In this document: piece after piece, positions 9,368-17,510 of the stretch | Position numbering within the stretch: the stretch's first letter is position 1 | Layout: each line of letters opens with the position of its first letter | Source of the DNA: F1-120-MAGs238 sp964484185 | Lineage (GTDB): Bacteria; Planctomycetota; Phycisphaerae; Phycisphaerales; UBA1924 | Assembly: GCA_964484185.1 (NCBI GenBank) | Contig: CAZAEQ010000017.1 | Location: 21,194 to 85,193, forward strand | Direction of reading: 5' to 3' | Length of the DNA stretch: 64,000 nt | Notes under the pieces: model-generated | The model's database searches: none | Seen by the model: only the letters and a program-made list of their open reading frames with translations | What the model was told of the DNA's origin: nothing | Program-made: the position numbers and the translations under genes

Positions 9368-9480
9368 TTGTGTCGCCCCTTCAGGGCTCGGAATCATTTG
9401 GGTTCGCACCCAGGGCTTTGCCCTGGGCTATGGCTGGGCCGCACCTTTGGTGCTTAAGGCTGCTGAAACGCACTATCCAA
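9368..9480. repeat. Three-hairpin intergenic repeat, copy 1
   Basis: In 110 bases three short stems follow each other: GCCCCTTCAGGGCT, CCCAGGGCTTTGCCCTGGG and GCACCTTTGGTGC. The same stem order occurs at 15262-15372 and 54083-54177. Repeats of this type, stems with GAA or TTC loops, are common between genes in planctomycetes and some other environmental phyla (recalled). Here it lies between the converging SUKH gene and nuoD, so it may also act as a terminator, though no T-run follows. Confidence 0.6.
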
Positions 9481-9485
9481 ATGCA

Positions 9486-10775
9486 CTATCTATCTAGTTC
9501 GGCGGCGACGACGTTGATTGAACCGATGACCGCGGGGACGTCTGAGAGCAGGTGGCCCTCGGTGATTTTGGCCATGATTGAGTAGTTGATGAAGCAGGGG
9601 GGGCGGGTTTTTGCGCGCCATGCTTTTGGGCCGCCGTCTGAAACGATGTAGTAGCCGAGTTCGCCGCCGGCGGTTTCCTGGCAGGAGTAGACCTCGGCGA
9701 TTGGGGGTTTCCAGCCGCGGTTGCTCATGATGAGTTCGAAGTGTTGAATGAGGCCTTCGATGGAGCCGTAGACATCTTTCTTGTTCGGCTTGGTCATTTT
9801 TGAGTCGGCGAAGCTGTCGATGCTGCCGCCGGGGATGTTGTCGATGAGCTGTTCGATGATCTTGCAGCTTTCCTTGATCTCTTCGCAGCGCACGCGGTAT
9901 CGGGCGTAGGCATCGCCTTCGGTTGAGATTGGGACCTTGAACTGCACGGCTTTGGCGCCCTGGCCGTCCCAGTTGTCGGCGTAGCAGAGATATGGCTCAT
10001 CTTTGCGGACATCGCGGGCTACGCCAGAAGCGCGGGCCATTGGGCCGGTGAGCGACCAGTTGATGGCATCTTCTTTGGTGATGACGCCGATGCCCTGGGT
10101 GCGGTCCATGAAAATCTTGTTGCGGTTGAGGAGGTTTTCGAGGTCGGCCATTGCCTGGGCTACTTCTTTGTAGATCAGGTTTTTGACCATGGTTTTGAAA
10201 GTTTCTTCGTTGGGGAGGTCCTGCATCAGGCCGCCAACACGGGTCCAATCTGGATGGAAGCGCTGACCGGCGATGAAGTCGCAGATGTCGTAGATTTTTT
10301 CGCGGACATTGAAGACGTAGATGAAACCGGTGAAAGCGTTGAGGTCGAGGCCGGCAGCGCCGACGCAGAGAAGGTGGTTCTGGATGCGGCCGATTTCGGC
10401 CATGATGGTGCGGAGGACTTTGCAGCGGGGGGTTATTTCGATGCCGAAGAGTTTTTCAACTGCGCCGTGCCAGGCGATGTCGTTGGAAACTGGGGAGAGA
10501 TAGTCCATGCGGCTGACGATGGTGACGTACTGGTTGTAGTCGAGGTGCTCGCCGAGCTTTTCGAAACCGGAGTGCAGATAGCCAATGTGCGGCGTGCAGC
10601 GGGCGATTCTTTCGCCGTCGAGCTCGAGGACGAGGCGGAGCGTGGTGTGGGTAGCAGGGTGCTGGGGGCCGAAGTTGAGTACCCAGCGATCGCCGGTATC
10701 AACATGGTCCTTGATGTAGTCGGTCTTTTCGACATCGACATCGAAACCTTCGTGTGGCTTGATGGTGTAGGGCAT
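9486..10775 (-). CDS. nuoD: NADH-quinone oxidoreductase subunit D
   Basis: A 429-residue protein with the NuoD (49 kDa) signature throughout: NFGPQHPATHTTLRLVLELD, HIGYLHSGFEKL, YLSPVSND, EIGRIQNHLL, GPMARASG, and ending GSINVVAAELDR, an aspartate-containing C-terminus typical of the family. The subunit helps form the quinone pocket of respiratory complex I at the cytoplasmic side of the membrane. The start at 10775 (MPYTIKPHEG) is chosen because family similarity begins there; the frame extends 65 codons further upstream but only into a tandem repeat. No other nuo gene is adjacent, which is unusual. Confidence 0.95.
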   Translation of the reverse strand: MPYTIKPHEGFDVDVEKTDYIKDHVDTGDRWVLNFGPQHPATHTTLRLVLELDGERIARCTPHIGYLHSGFEKLGEHLDYNQYVTIVSRMDYLSPVSNDIAWHGAVEKLFGIEITPRCKVLRTIMAEIGRIQNHLLCVGAAGLDLNAFTGFIYVFNVREKIYDICDFIAGQRFHPDWTRVGGLMQDLPNEETFKTMVKNLIYKEVAQAMADLENLLNRNKIFMDRTQGIGVITKEDAINWSLTGPMARASGVARDVRKDEPYLCYADNWDGQGAKAVQFKVPISTEGDAYARYRVRCEEIKESCKIIEQLIDNIPGGSIDSFADSKMTKPNKKDVYGSIEGLIQHFELIMSNRGWKPPIAEVYSCQETAGGELGYYIVSDGGPKAWRAKTRPPCFINYSIMAKITEGHLLSDVPAVIGSINVVAAELDR

Positions 10776-10828
10776 TGGGTCTCCGGTTTGGGTGCGATGA
10801 TAGGGGGAGGGGGCGCAGGAAGTGACGA

Positions 10829-10880
10829 AGTGGCAGAGTGGCAGAGTGGCAAAGTGGCAAAGTGGCAGAGGGGCAAAGGG
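10829..10880. repeat. Six-unit octamer tandem repeat (AGTGGCAG/AGTGGCAA)
   Basis: Six consecutive 8-base units of the form AGTGGCA[G/A], the last drifting to AGGGGCAA, start 54 bases upstream of the nuoD start codon. Two and a half units of the same repeat recur, in reverse complement, at 51526-51540, again next to the word-swapped element. It gives an open but meaningless translation upstream of nuoD. Confidence 0.85.
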
Positions 10881-10922
10881 ATAGAGTGAAAGGCAGGGGG
10901 TATGAAATTTCGCTGTCGCGGC

Positions 10923-10990
10923 GTTGCACCGGCATTCTTGCCGGTGTTTGGGATTGAGTTCTAAAGGCACACCGGCAGGAGTGCCGGTGC
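10923..10990. repeat. Repeated inverted motif GCACCGGCA...TGCCGGTG
   Basis: Two closely spaced stem-loops share the arm CACCGGCA/TGCCGGTG: one at about 10923-10943 (loop TTCT) and one at about 10967-10990 (loop GGAG). Both have GC-only stems and neither is followed by a T-run. This looks like a dispersed palindromic repeat rather than a terminator. Confidence 0.6.
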
Positions 10991-10999
10991 CACATCAGA

Positions 11000-11200
11000 G
11001 GGGATCAACGAAAATTTTCAAAGGGGATCATGATCCCCTGATCCCCTTTCGTTTTTGAGTCAAAAACCTAAGGGGGCCAAGTGTTTCTAAGAAGGCCAAA
11101 TTGGTTGGCCGCCTTAGGGTTTTGGAGTAAAAACGAGGGTGCCCTTAGAAGCAGAGTTTCTAGTGCTGAGTTCTGAGTGCTGAGAGAGGGACAAACTGGG
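11000..11200. repeat. Modular intergenic element E1, with four copies of the word GGGGATCA
   Basis: GGGGATCA occurs at 11000-11007 and 11023-11030 and its complement TGATCCCC at 11031-11038 and 11039-11046, framed by CGAAAATTTTCAAA and TTTCGTTTTTGAGTCAAAAAC. Then come a GGCC-rich block (about 11072-11112) and a block with AAAACGAGGGTG (11129-11141) and GTGCTGAGTTCTGAGTGC (11163-11180). All blocks reappear at 51288-51495 in the opposite orientation with altered block order and a different word (see the entry there). The remaining bases to 11492 contain only the dyad at 11314-11347. Confidence 0.7.
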
Positions 11201-11313
11201 GGCTTGCATGTTGGCGCTGGCCGGTCTGGGCGGAGTTGGTGGGGTTTGGTTTTCATGGGTGCAGCTTATTTGGTTGTACGGTGCAGGTCAAGGTGAATTG
11301 CGGTAAAAATCTG

Positions 11314-11347
11314 TACCGGACAAAAATAGTTCAAAATGTGTCCGGTA
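11314..11347. promoter_or_regulatory. Perfect 9-base dyad, possible operator upstream of the RavA-like gene
   Basis: TACCGGACA (11314-11322) is exactly mirrored by TGTCCGGTA (11339-11347) across an AT-rich 16-base spacer. The dyad is 145 bases upstream of the ATPase start. There is no T-run after it, so a repressor or activator site fits better than a terminator. No regulator gene is adjacent. Confidence 0.35.
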
Positions 11348-11492
11348 TGGGAATCTGGCGATGTCGGAACGGGTCGACTTGTCAAGTGGGTGCGGGCTCG
11401 GCAATTAAGTCGCAATAGGAAGGCACGAAGTGCGGCCATGGAACTCGTTAGAATCCAGTGCGTCATGTATTGCGAAACTCTAGGGGAACACT

Positions 11493-13478
11493 TTGACCAC
11501 GATAAATAGTCAGAATCGGGCGCCGATTGAAGTCCAATCCTCTCATTCAACGAATCTCAAGACGCGGCTTGTGAGTATTCGCGATGCGCTGTGCAATGGA
11601 CTGATTGAACGAGACATCCCAATCCGACTTTCGCTTCTGGCTGCCTTGGCTGGGGAACATGTCTTGCTTGTTGGGCCACCTGGTACAGCTAAGAGTGAGT
11701 TGGCGCGACGGCTGCGACTTGCGTTTACTGGTCAGAATTATTTTGAGCGACTACTGACACGTTTTTCAGTGCCTGAAGAACTGTTTGGGCCACTATCGAT
11801 AAAGGCACTTGAAGAGGACAAGTATCAGCGGCAGATTGAGGGGTACTTGCCTACTGCCGCGGTCGCGTTTCTGGATGAGATATTCAAAGCCAACAGCGCG
11901 ATTTTGAATTCGCTGCTCACGTTATTAAATGAGCGGGAGTTTGACAATGGCACGCAGCGAATCAAGACGCCGCTGGTTTCGGTGGTTGGAGCCAGCAACG
12001 AGTTGCCACAAGAGGAAGAACTGCTGGCGTTGTATGACCGGTTTCTTGTGCGATATCACGTCGGTCCGGTGACGGATGATGGGTTCGCAAAGTTGCTTGA
12101 GTTGCGCGGACAAATCAAGCCAGCGATTGATACAGCACTCATGCTTTCACCTGACGATCTTCAGCGTATTCGAGATGAGGCGTTAAAGGTGACAGTGCCG
12201 GGAGAAGTCGCATCACTTTTGAAAGCGATGCGAAAGTATTGTCAGGATCAGAAGATTCCAGTTTCGGATCGGCGTTGGCGCAAGGCTTTGTTTCTGTTGC
12301 AAGTGGCGGCACATACCGATGGGCGTTCAGCGGTGTCGGTGTGGGATTGCTGGTTGCTGCAACATTGCTTATGGCATAAGCCGGAACAGCGGGCAGAGAT
12401 CTTTGAGTGGTACACCGCCCGTATTGGCGAGGCCACTGTGAATGACCCTGGTCAACTTGGCAAGCATGTGTCCGCCTGGGAGGACAAACTCGAAGCCGAC
12501 AGAAAGCAAGGCCCGCATGGAAACGACAAGCGCGGAGCTCGCCTCTATTTAACTGCCGACGGAAAACAGACAACCGAGTCGCACCGGCACGATAACGGGC
12601 AGCGGGTAGAGAATACACCTATGATTGTGACGCGGTACTACTCCATCCGCCATATCAAGGAGCGGACCAATGGTGTCGCATGGGTACGCGAACAAATCTC
12701 CGCAGGGCGGTCTACGCTAGATTTTGTCGCCGCCGATGTCGAGCAAGCCGTTACTTCGCACATATGGCTCGATCACTCGTTCGCGACACCGGCGCAACGA
12801 CGGATTGCCCAGCAGTGTGACCTTCTTGTCTCACTTGATTCCCGTGCAGCGAAAGCACTATCTGGCTTCGAGGCTTTGCCAAAGAAGACAGGAGTTGTCC
12901 CACCGGAACTCGCTTCGCTACCGCCTTCATTGCTGAGAGCGTACAAGACACTCGCAGTATTCGCATTGAGCGAACAGCGTCGCACCAGCAATCCGCTCGA
13001 AGAGGCTTTGAAGGTTCTGGCCGAGCACGATGATTGTGATGGAATTGGTGGATATGTTGGAGTTCAGGGTGGCGGCGCGGTACCTGAAGAAGTTCGCGCG
13101 GCGATTGGGGTGATTCAGTTCTCTGTGAATAGGCACCGCAACCATTATCGTGAGCAAAGAAATGGAGATAATGAGACGCTCAAGACCTATCTAATGCTGC
13201 TGCGTGAGTTCTTGGTGATGGACAAGGCACCTGACGCCTTATTCAAGCGATTGGATGGCATCGAAGCCTTGATTTCAACAGTCAATACTACCGAAGATGG
13301 CGATGAAAGCTGGGAGCACATTGTCGGAATGATTGAGGCGATCCGATACGGCAGCAACGATCGAAATGGTGAGTCGCTGACCCGGCGCTTTGACCAATTC
13401 TGGTCGAAGTCAACGGAAACTTGCATAACGCGCTTTCGCGATTGGATCGCTCTCGGGCTCTTGACGGACGAGGATTGA
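11493..13478 (+). CDS. ravA: RavA-like MoxR-family AAA+ ATPase
   Basis: A 661-residue protein. The AAA+ core has Walker A GPPGTAKS (61-68), Walker B VAFLDEI (124-130) and sensor-1 VGASNE (165-170), preceded by the RavA-type ERDIPIRLSLLAALAGEHVLL. FGPLSIKALEE and RQIEGYLPTA are MoxR/RavA landmarks. E. coli RavA is 498 residues; this protein has a longer C-terminal region of unassigned fold (about 330-661). RavA works with ViaA, whose homologue starts three bases after the stop, and in E. coli the pair acts on respiratory and membrane stress. The start is TTG 11493 with AGGGGAA at 11482-11488. Base composition is visibly less GC-rich than that of the next gene. Confidence 0.88.
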   Translation: MTTINSQNRAPIEVQSSHSTNLKTRLVSIRDALCNGLIERDIPIRLSLLAALAGEHVLLVGPPGTAKSELARRLRLAFTGQNYFERLLTRFSVPEELFGPLSIKALEEDKYQRQIEGYLPTAAVAFLDEIFKANSAILNSLLTLLNEREFDNGTQRIKTPLVSVVGASNELPQEEELLALYDRFLVRYHVGPVTDDGFAKLLELRGQIKPAIDTALMLSPDDLQRIRDEALKVTVPGEVASLLKAMRKYCQDQKIPVSDRRWRKALFLLQVAAHTDGRSAVSVWDCWLLQHCLWHKPEQRAEIFEWYTARIGEATVNDPGQLGKHVSAWEDKLEADRKQGPHGNDKRGARLYLTADGKQTTESHRHDNGQRVENTPMIVTRYYSIRHIKERTNGVAWVREQISAGRSTLDFVAADVEQAVTSHIWLDHSFATPAQRRIAQQCDLLVSLDSRAAKALSGFEALPKKTGVVPPELASLPPSLLRAYKTLAVFALSEQRRTSNPLEEALKVLAEHDDCDGIGGYVGVQGGGAVPEEVRAAIGVIQFSVNRHRNHYREQRNGDNETLKTYLMLLREFLVMDKAPDALFKRLDGIEALISTVNTTEDGDESWEHIVGMIEAIRYGSNDRNGESLTRRFDQFWSKSTETCITRFRDWIALGLLTDED

Positions 13479-13481
13479 GCC

Positions 13482-15026
13482 ATGCCCACGGCTCCGACAC
13501 AACCAGATACACGGGGGGCATTGGACACGATCACCGCGTCCATGTCGGCGTTGCCGCCCGCGATCTTCGCTGCCGTAGCAACCAATGCGGCGGGGACACT
13601 GGCTGATCGGGCCGAGGGTGTGCAGGTACTGCGCTGCGCACTTGGGCGAGGGCAAGTGCCCGCCGTGAACGAGACGAAGTGGCCGAGTGCCCGCGTGCAA
13701 GCCGATGTCTTTGTGTGGCTCAAGGAATCCGGCCTTGCCGAGCGATGTGCCGAGTCGTCCGAGTTGGCCGACGAGGTCACACTGAGCGTCCTTGACCACG
13801 CCGCCGCCGCCGAGCGGTTCAGTGGCACCGAGGCCGACCGGCTTTGCGCCGAGTTGATGGCGATCGAGGCCGCGAGGAAGGATCGCGTAAAGGAATCTGC
13901 GGAATCTGAAGCATCGCGGCGGGAACGCATCAAGCAACAAGAGGCGGAAGCGAGGCAACAAGCGGAAACGGCGGCGGCTAAGCAAGCGGCGGACAAAATG
14001 GCCGCCGCATGGGGCGAACGCCTCCGCGCCTGGGCCGCGATCGAAGAAGTCTTCGGCGAACTCGGCAGCATGTGCGGTCTGGGCTGGGACTTGTCGCGCA
14101 CCGTCTTGCGACACACTGGCTGGCAGGATGCGAAGCGACTCGCGGACTTGCTTCAGAAGTTGCCGCAGATTCAGGAAGTTGTGCGAATGCTTGGGCGGAT
14201 GCAGAGCACCGAGAAGCCCGAGGAGACTCCGATCCTCGAACGACTCTTCGGGCCCGTCCGCCGTGCCCCCGCCGAATTCCGCGACATCGACACGCCCGCC
14301 GTGCCGCGCGACACACGCGGTGTTGAACGATCGGGCGACATCGCCCGGATGCTCCCTTCCGAAGCGATCCTTTTCATGCGGCCCGCGCTCCGCCTGCTCT
14401 GGCACGCCAAGCGTGCCGAGCGGGCCTTGGCAACGTACCGCGTGCGCGGCGTGCAGCAAGAACGCCTCATCGCCGACGATGCGGGCACCGAGGCCCGCGA
14501 TGCCGAGCGCCGGAAGAAGAAACAAGATCGCGGGCCGATCATCGTTTGCCTCGATACGTCCGGCTCCATGCAGGGCGCGCCCGAAACCATTGCCAAGGCG
14601 GTCACGCTCGGAGCCGTCCGCATCGCCACCGCCGAAAAGCGCGAGTGCTTCCTGTGCGCCTTCAGCGGACCGACGCAGGTGGCCGAGTTCGACTTGTCGA
14701 TGAAACGCGGCGGCGTGCAAGCGCTATTGGAGTTCCTTGGCTGCTCATTTCACGGCGGAACCGATGTGTCCGAACCCATCGCCCGCGCGATCAAGCGGGT
14801 CGAGACAGCCAAATGGTCAAGGGCCGACGCGATCATCGTCAGCGACGGCGAGTTCCCTGTCCCCAGCGCGACGAGCGCCGCCGTCGCTTCAGCGCGAAAA
14901 TCGCTGCACTTGCGCGTTCACGGCTTGCTCATTGGCGCGGGCCATAGCGCCGCGATGACTTCGCTCTGTGATCCCGTCCACGTCTTCAAGAACTGGAACG
15001 CGCTCGCTCGCGGAAGTAATGGTTAA
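13482..15026 (+). CDS. viaA: ViaA-like von Willebrand factor A domain protein
   Basis: A 514-residue protein. The C-terminal third is a VWA domain with a complete metal-ion-dependent adhesion site: DTSGS at 358-362, the threonine of HGGTDV at 427 and the aspartate of VSDGEF at 455. A charged, alanine-rich coiled coil lies at about 130-180, and WDLSRTVL...VVRMLGRMQ resembles the ViaA N-terminal helical domain. It directly follows the RavA-like ATPase, so the two should form an AAA/VWA machine. The gene is markedly richer in G and C than its partner, with the change falling near the gene boundary. Confidence 0.87.
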   Translation: MPTAPTQPDTRGALDTITASMSALPPAIFAAVATNAAGTLADRAEGVQVLRCALGRGQVPAVNETKWPSARVQADVFVWLKESGLAERCAESSELADEVTLSVLDHAAAAERFSGTEADRLCAELMAIEAARKDRVKESAESEASRRERIKQQEAEARQQAETAAAKQAADKMAAAWGERLRAWAAIEEVFGELGSMCGLGWDLSRTVLRHTGWQDAKRLADLLQKLPQIQEVVRMLGRMQSTEKPEETPILERLFGPVRRAPAEFRDIDTPAVPRDTRGVERSGDIARMLPSEAILFMRPALRLLWHAKRAERALATYRVRGVQQERLIADDAGTEARDAERRKKKQDRGPIIVCLDTSGSMQGAPETIAKAVTLGAVRIATAEKRECFLCAFSGPTQVAEFDLSMKRGGVQALLEFLGCSFHGGTDVSEPIARAIKRVETAKWSRADAIIVSDGEFPVPSATSAAVASARKSLHLRVHGLLIGAGHSAAMTSLCDPVHVFKNWNALARGSNG

Positions 15027-15261
15027 AAGCGCCCTATGGATTTGCGAAAAGAGACATCGATCACATCGTTAGTGAGTTTACAGGTGATCGAGGTCGCAGC
15101 GTAGACGTATTCCAATGCCAAATTTGAAAGAGAATGAAGGGGTAGGGGGATTGCGAATGAATGCCGGGATCGAGTCGAAAAATTCAACGACAATCGCGCT
15201 TTCCGCGTGCGAATGCGGATTTATGGATTCTGCAATCTGGTCGGGATTTGCCCGAGATACT

Positions 15262-15372
15262 CGCACCGCCTTCGGGGTGCAAAGGCATTGGATGCTACCC
15301 GGGGGTGGCGGTCGCGACGCGCGACCTTCACTCCCCGGCTACTCAATGTCGAGCCCTTCGGGCTGTTGAGGA
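15262..15372 (-). repeat. Three-hairpin intergenic repeat, copy 2, in a 419-base gap
   Basis: In reverse complement this reads AGCCCGAAGGGCT, then CCGGGGAGTGAAGGTCGCG...CCACCCCCGG, then TTGCACCCCGAAGGCGG. It aligns with the copy at 54083-54177, where the stems keep pairing despite base changes (GCCCGAAGGGC here, GCCTGAAAGGC there). The rest of the gap between the ViaA-like gene and 15446 shows no gene or clear signal. Confidence 0.65.
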
Positions 15373-15445
15373 ATGCAATTCGAGGCACGCGAAAAATCGT
15401 ATAATGCGTTTACGCTGAAATTACTGTGGCCTGTTGGAAGTACCG

Positions 15446-16222
15446 CTAGTTCGAGGGGGCAACGTATTCAACCCAAAATACATCGCAGACATCTTTCCGC
15501 ACGAACTCGTATGTCACTTCGTCGAAGCGATTGAGCGCGGAGTCTTCGGTGATGAATGTGCCGCCGCCGGGTTTGGTGGCGTCGTCTTTGTAACCGACCA
15601 GGAGTCTGGAATGGCCTGAGCCGGCGGCGATTGGGTTGCCGCTGCGGAGGACTCGTTTGATTTCGGCGAGTTCGGTGTCGTTCACGCCGCGTTTTCCGGC
15701 GTTCCAGGGGATGATCCAGTTGATCTTGATTGTGTCTTTTGAGGCAGCGCGGGTTGCGGCGGCTTCTTTCATTGCTTGTTCGGAGGGGGCGTTGTTGGAG
15801 TCGTAGGTTTTGGAGTAGGGCATGGCGGTTTCGGAGCAGAGGCCGAATTTTTCGTAGCCGTTGAGAGCGTTGTGGAAGAAGTTGCCATCGGAGACGCCGC
15901 CGACCATTTGGGCGCCGGCCCAATTGAGGAATTCGGGGCTTTGGCGTTGTGTGGAGCCATCGCGCATGGCCATTGCGTATTCGATGGCGGAGCAGGTGGT
16001 GAAGATGGAGCATGTGCCGCGGTGGCCTTGTGGGCGCGGGGTGAGGCCGAGTTGGGTGAGGCGCGGGCGGAGGTCGACGGCGATGGGTTCGAATTGGATG
16101 GGTGCTGGTGCTGGGGCGACTGATGCAATTGGCGCTTGCCCTGGAGCGGGGGGAGTGCTCGAGTGTGTGTTATGCGTGCAGCCAACGAGAAGGATGGTTG
16201 GAACGAGCAGGAGAGTTCGCAT
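15446..16222 (-). CDS. Papain-like (C1A-type) cysteine peptidase lipoprotein
   Basis: A 258-residue exported protein. The signal peptide MRTLLLVPTILLVGC ends in a lipobox (LVGC), so it should be a lipoprotein. A Pro/Ala-rich linker follows. The catalytic core shows PRPQGHRGTCSIFTTCSAIE, corresponding to papain's QGxCGSCWAF with the nucleophile in GTC. AGSGHSRLLVGY carries the likely catalytic histidine, and ITEDSALN takes the place of the usual N-S-W-G block. The papain tryptophan after the nucleophile is replaced (SIF). Start 16222 is chosen for the signal peptide. Substrate unknown; an inactive relative cannot be excluded. Confidence 0.7.
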   Translation of the reverse strand: MRTLLLVPTILLVGCTHNTHSSTPPAPGQAPIASVAPAPAPIQFEPIAVDLRPRLTQLGLTPRPQGHRGTCSIFTTCSAIEYAMAMRDGSTQRQSPEFLNWAGAQMVGGVSDGNFFHNALNGYEKFGLCSETAMPYSKTYDSNNAPSEQAMKEAAATRAASKDTIKINWIIPWNAGKRGVNDTELAEIKRVLRSGNPIAAGSGHSRLLVGYKDDATKPGGGTFITEDSALNRFDEVTYEFVRKDVCDVFWVEYVAPSN

Positions 16223-16409
16223 GGGAGGATTGTAACAGAAAGCAGCGGAAGAGAGCACTATGTGTACCCGAGGACGAATCGCCTGGATCGAGAAAACACC
16301 GCGGAATTAGAGGGTGGAAAGCCATGTCGAATGAGGCCTTTAGCCAGTACTTTCTACCTATACTTGGCCCCACTTGGATTCACCTAATACACCCCTCTGG
16401 AGCAGTACC

Positions 16410-17390
16410 ATGCGTCGCGCGAAAATCAGCATCATCGGGTCAGGCAATATTGGCGCCGAGTGCGCCCGTTCAATCGCTATGAAGGAACTTGGCGATGTGG
16501 TGCTTGTTGATATTCCAAACAAGGACAAGCCTGAGCTGCACATGCCCAAAGGCAAGGCGCTCGATCTGGCATGCTGTGGTCCGGTTGAGAGCTTTGATGC
16601 GAAGATCACCGGCACCTTTGAGTACAAGGACATTGCCGATTCTGATGTTGTGATTGTGACGGCAGGCGTGCCGCGTAAACCGGGGCAAAGCCGCGATGAT
16701 CTTGTGTCGATCAATGCGGGCATCGTGAAGAGCGTTGCCCAGAACATCAAGCAGTACGCACCCAACGCGATCGTGATCGTGGTGTCGAACCCGCTCGATG
16801 CGATGGTGTATGTGATGTGGAAGGTCACAGGCTTCCCGGCCAACCGCGTGCTCGGTCAGGCCGGCGCACTCGACGTCGCCCGCTACAAGACGTTCCTCGC
16901 GTGGGAACTCGGCGTCAGCGTTGAAGACATTCAAGGTCTCCTCCTCGGCGGCCACGGCGATGACATGGTTCCGCTCCCGCGCCTCACAAGCGTCAACGGA
17001 ATTCCGGTCAGCGATCTGCTGCCCCCAGAAAAGATCCAGGCTTGCGTCGATCGCGCCAAAGCCGGCGGCGGCGAAGTCGTCAAGCTCATGGGCACCAGCG
17101 CGTGGTACGCACCAAGCGCAGGCACCATCGAAATGGTCGAAGCAATCGTCCGCGATAAGAAGCGCGTCATCGCCTGTGCGGCATGGTGCGAGAATGAGTA
17201 CGGCGTCAAGGCCGCGAACGGCGGCAAGGGCCTGTTCGTCGGTGTGCCGTGCGTGCTTGGCTCAAAGGGTGTCGAGAAGATCATTTCGTTCAAGATGAAC
17301 GAAACAGAGACGGCATCGATGAACGAATCGATCAGCCACGTGAAGGATCTGATTGGAGCAACGGTCAAGCTCTTCCCAGAGCTTGCCTGA
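16410..17390 (+). CDS. mdh: Malate dehydrogenase
   Basis: A 326-residue NAD-dependent dehydrogenase of the LDH/MDH superfamily, oxidising malate to oxaloacetate in the TCA cycle. The nucleotide-binding glycine motif is IIGSGNIGAECA. The active-site loop VPRKPGQSRDDL has arginines at 89 and 95 (arginine where lactate dehydrogenases have glutamine). VVSNPLDAMVY and the catalytic histidine in GGHGDDMVPLPR (about 182) follow. It resembles the LDH-like MDH group of Bacillus and Chloroflexus type. ATG 16410 fits the family N-terminus. A strong terminator follows at 17436, so it is probably transcribed alone. Confidence 0.94.
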   Translation: MRRAKISIIGSGNIGAECARSIAMKELGDVVLVDIPNKDKPELHMPKGKALDLACCGPVESFDAKITGTFEYKDIADSDVVIVTAGVPRKPGQSRDDLVSINAGIVKSVAQNIKQYAPNAIVIVVSNPLDAMVYVMWKVTGFPANRVLGQAGALDVARYKTFLAWELGVSVEDIQGLLLGGHGDDMVPLPRLTSVNGIPVSDLLPPEKIQACVDRAKAGGGEVVKLMGTSAWYAPSAGTIEMVEAIVRDKKRVIACAAWCENEYGVKAANGGKGLFVGVPCVLGSKGVEKIISFKMNETETASMNESISHVKDLIGATVKLFPELA

Positions 17391-17435
17391 TTCCTGATCA
17401 AAGACGTTCGATTACGAGCAATAGCGCAATTAAGA

Positions 17436-17469
17436 ACGCCTCCAGAGCGCCCCTCTGGAGGCGTTTTTT
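17436..17469 (+). terminator. Rho-independent terminator after mdh
   Basis: An 11-base perfect stem, CGCCTCCAGAG with CTCTGGAGGCG around a 5-base loop, followed by TTTTTT. Confidence 0.9.
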
Positions 17470-17472
17470 CAC

Positions 17473-17502
17473 TTGAAGGACCGCTTTTTGGTTGGGTATA
17501 CT
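17473..17502 (+). promoter_or_regulatory. Sigma-70-like promoter placed for a leaderless start
   Basis: TTGAAG (17473-17478), an 18-base spacer and TATACT (17497-17502). The ATG of the FKBP gene at 17511 lies only eight bases past the -10 box, where transcription would begin, and no ribosome-binding sequence precedes it. A leaderless transcript is implied. Confidence 0.5.
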
Positions 17503-17510
17503 TCTGCCCT

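Noticed and set aside
9368..9480. Insertion sequence or transposon end
   Set aside because: No transposase, no target duplication and no long terminal inverted repeat; only short local hairpins.
10829..10880. Octamer array as part of an extended NuoD N-terminus
   Set aside because: The translation (PLCHFATLPLCHF) is pure repeat and NuoD similarity begins only at 10775.
10254..10889. A 211-codon plus-strand frame opposite nuoD
   Set aside because: It is fully antisense to the well-conserved NuoD reading frame and has an odd, acidic, Val/Ala/Asp-rich composition.
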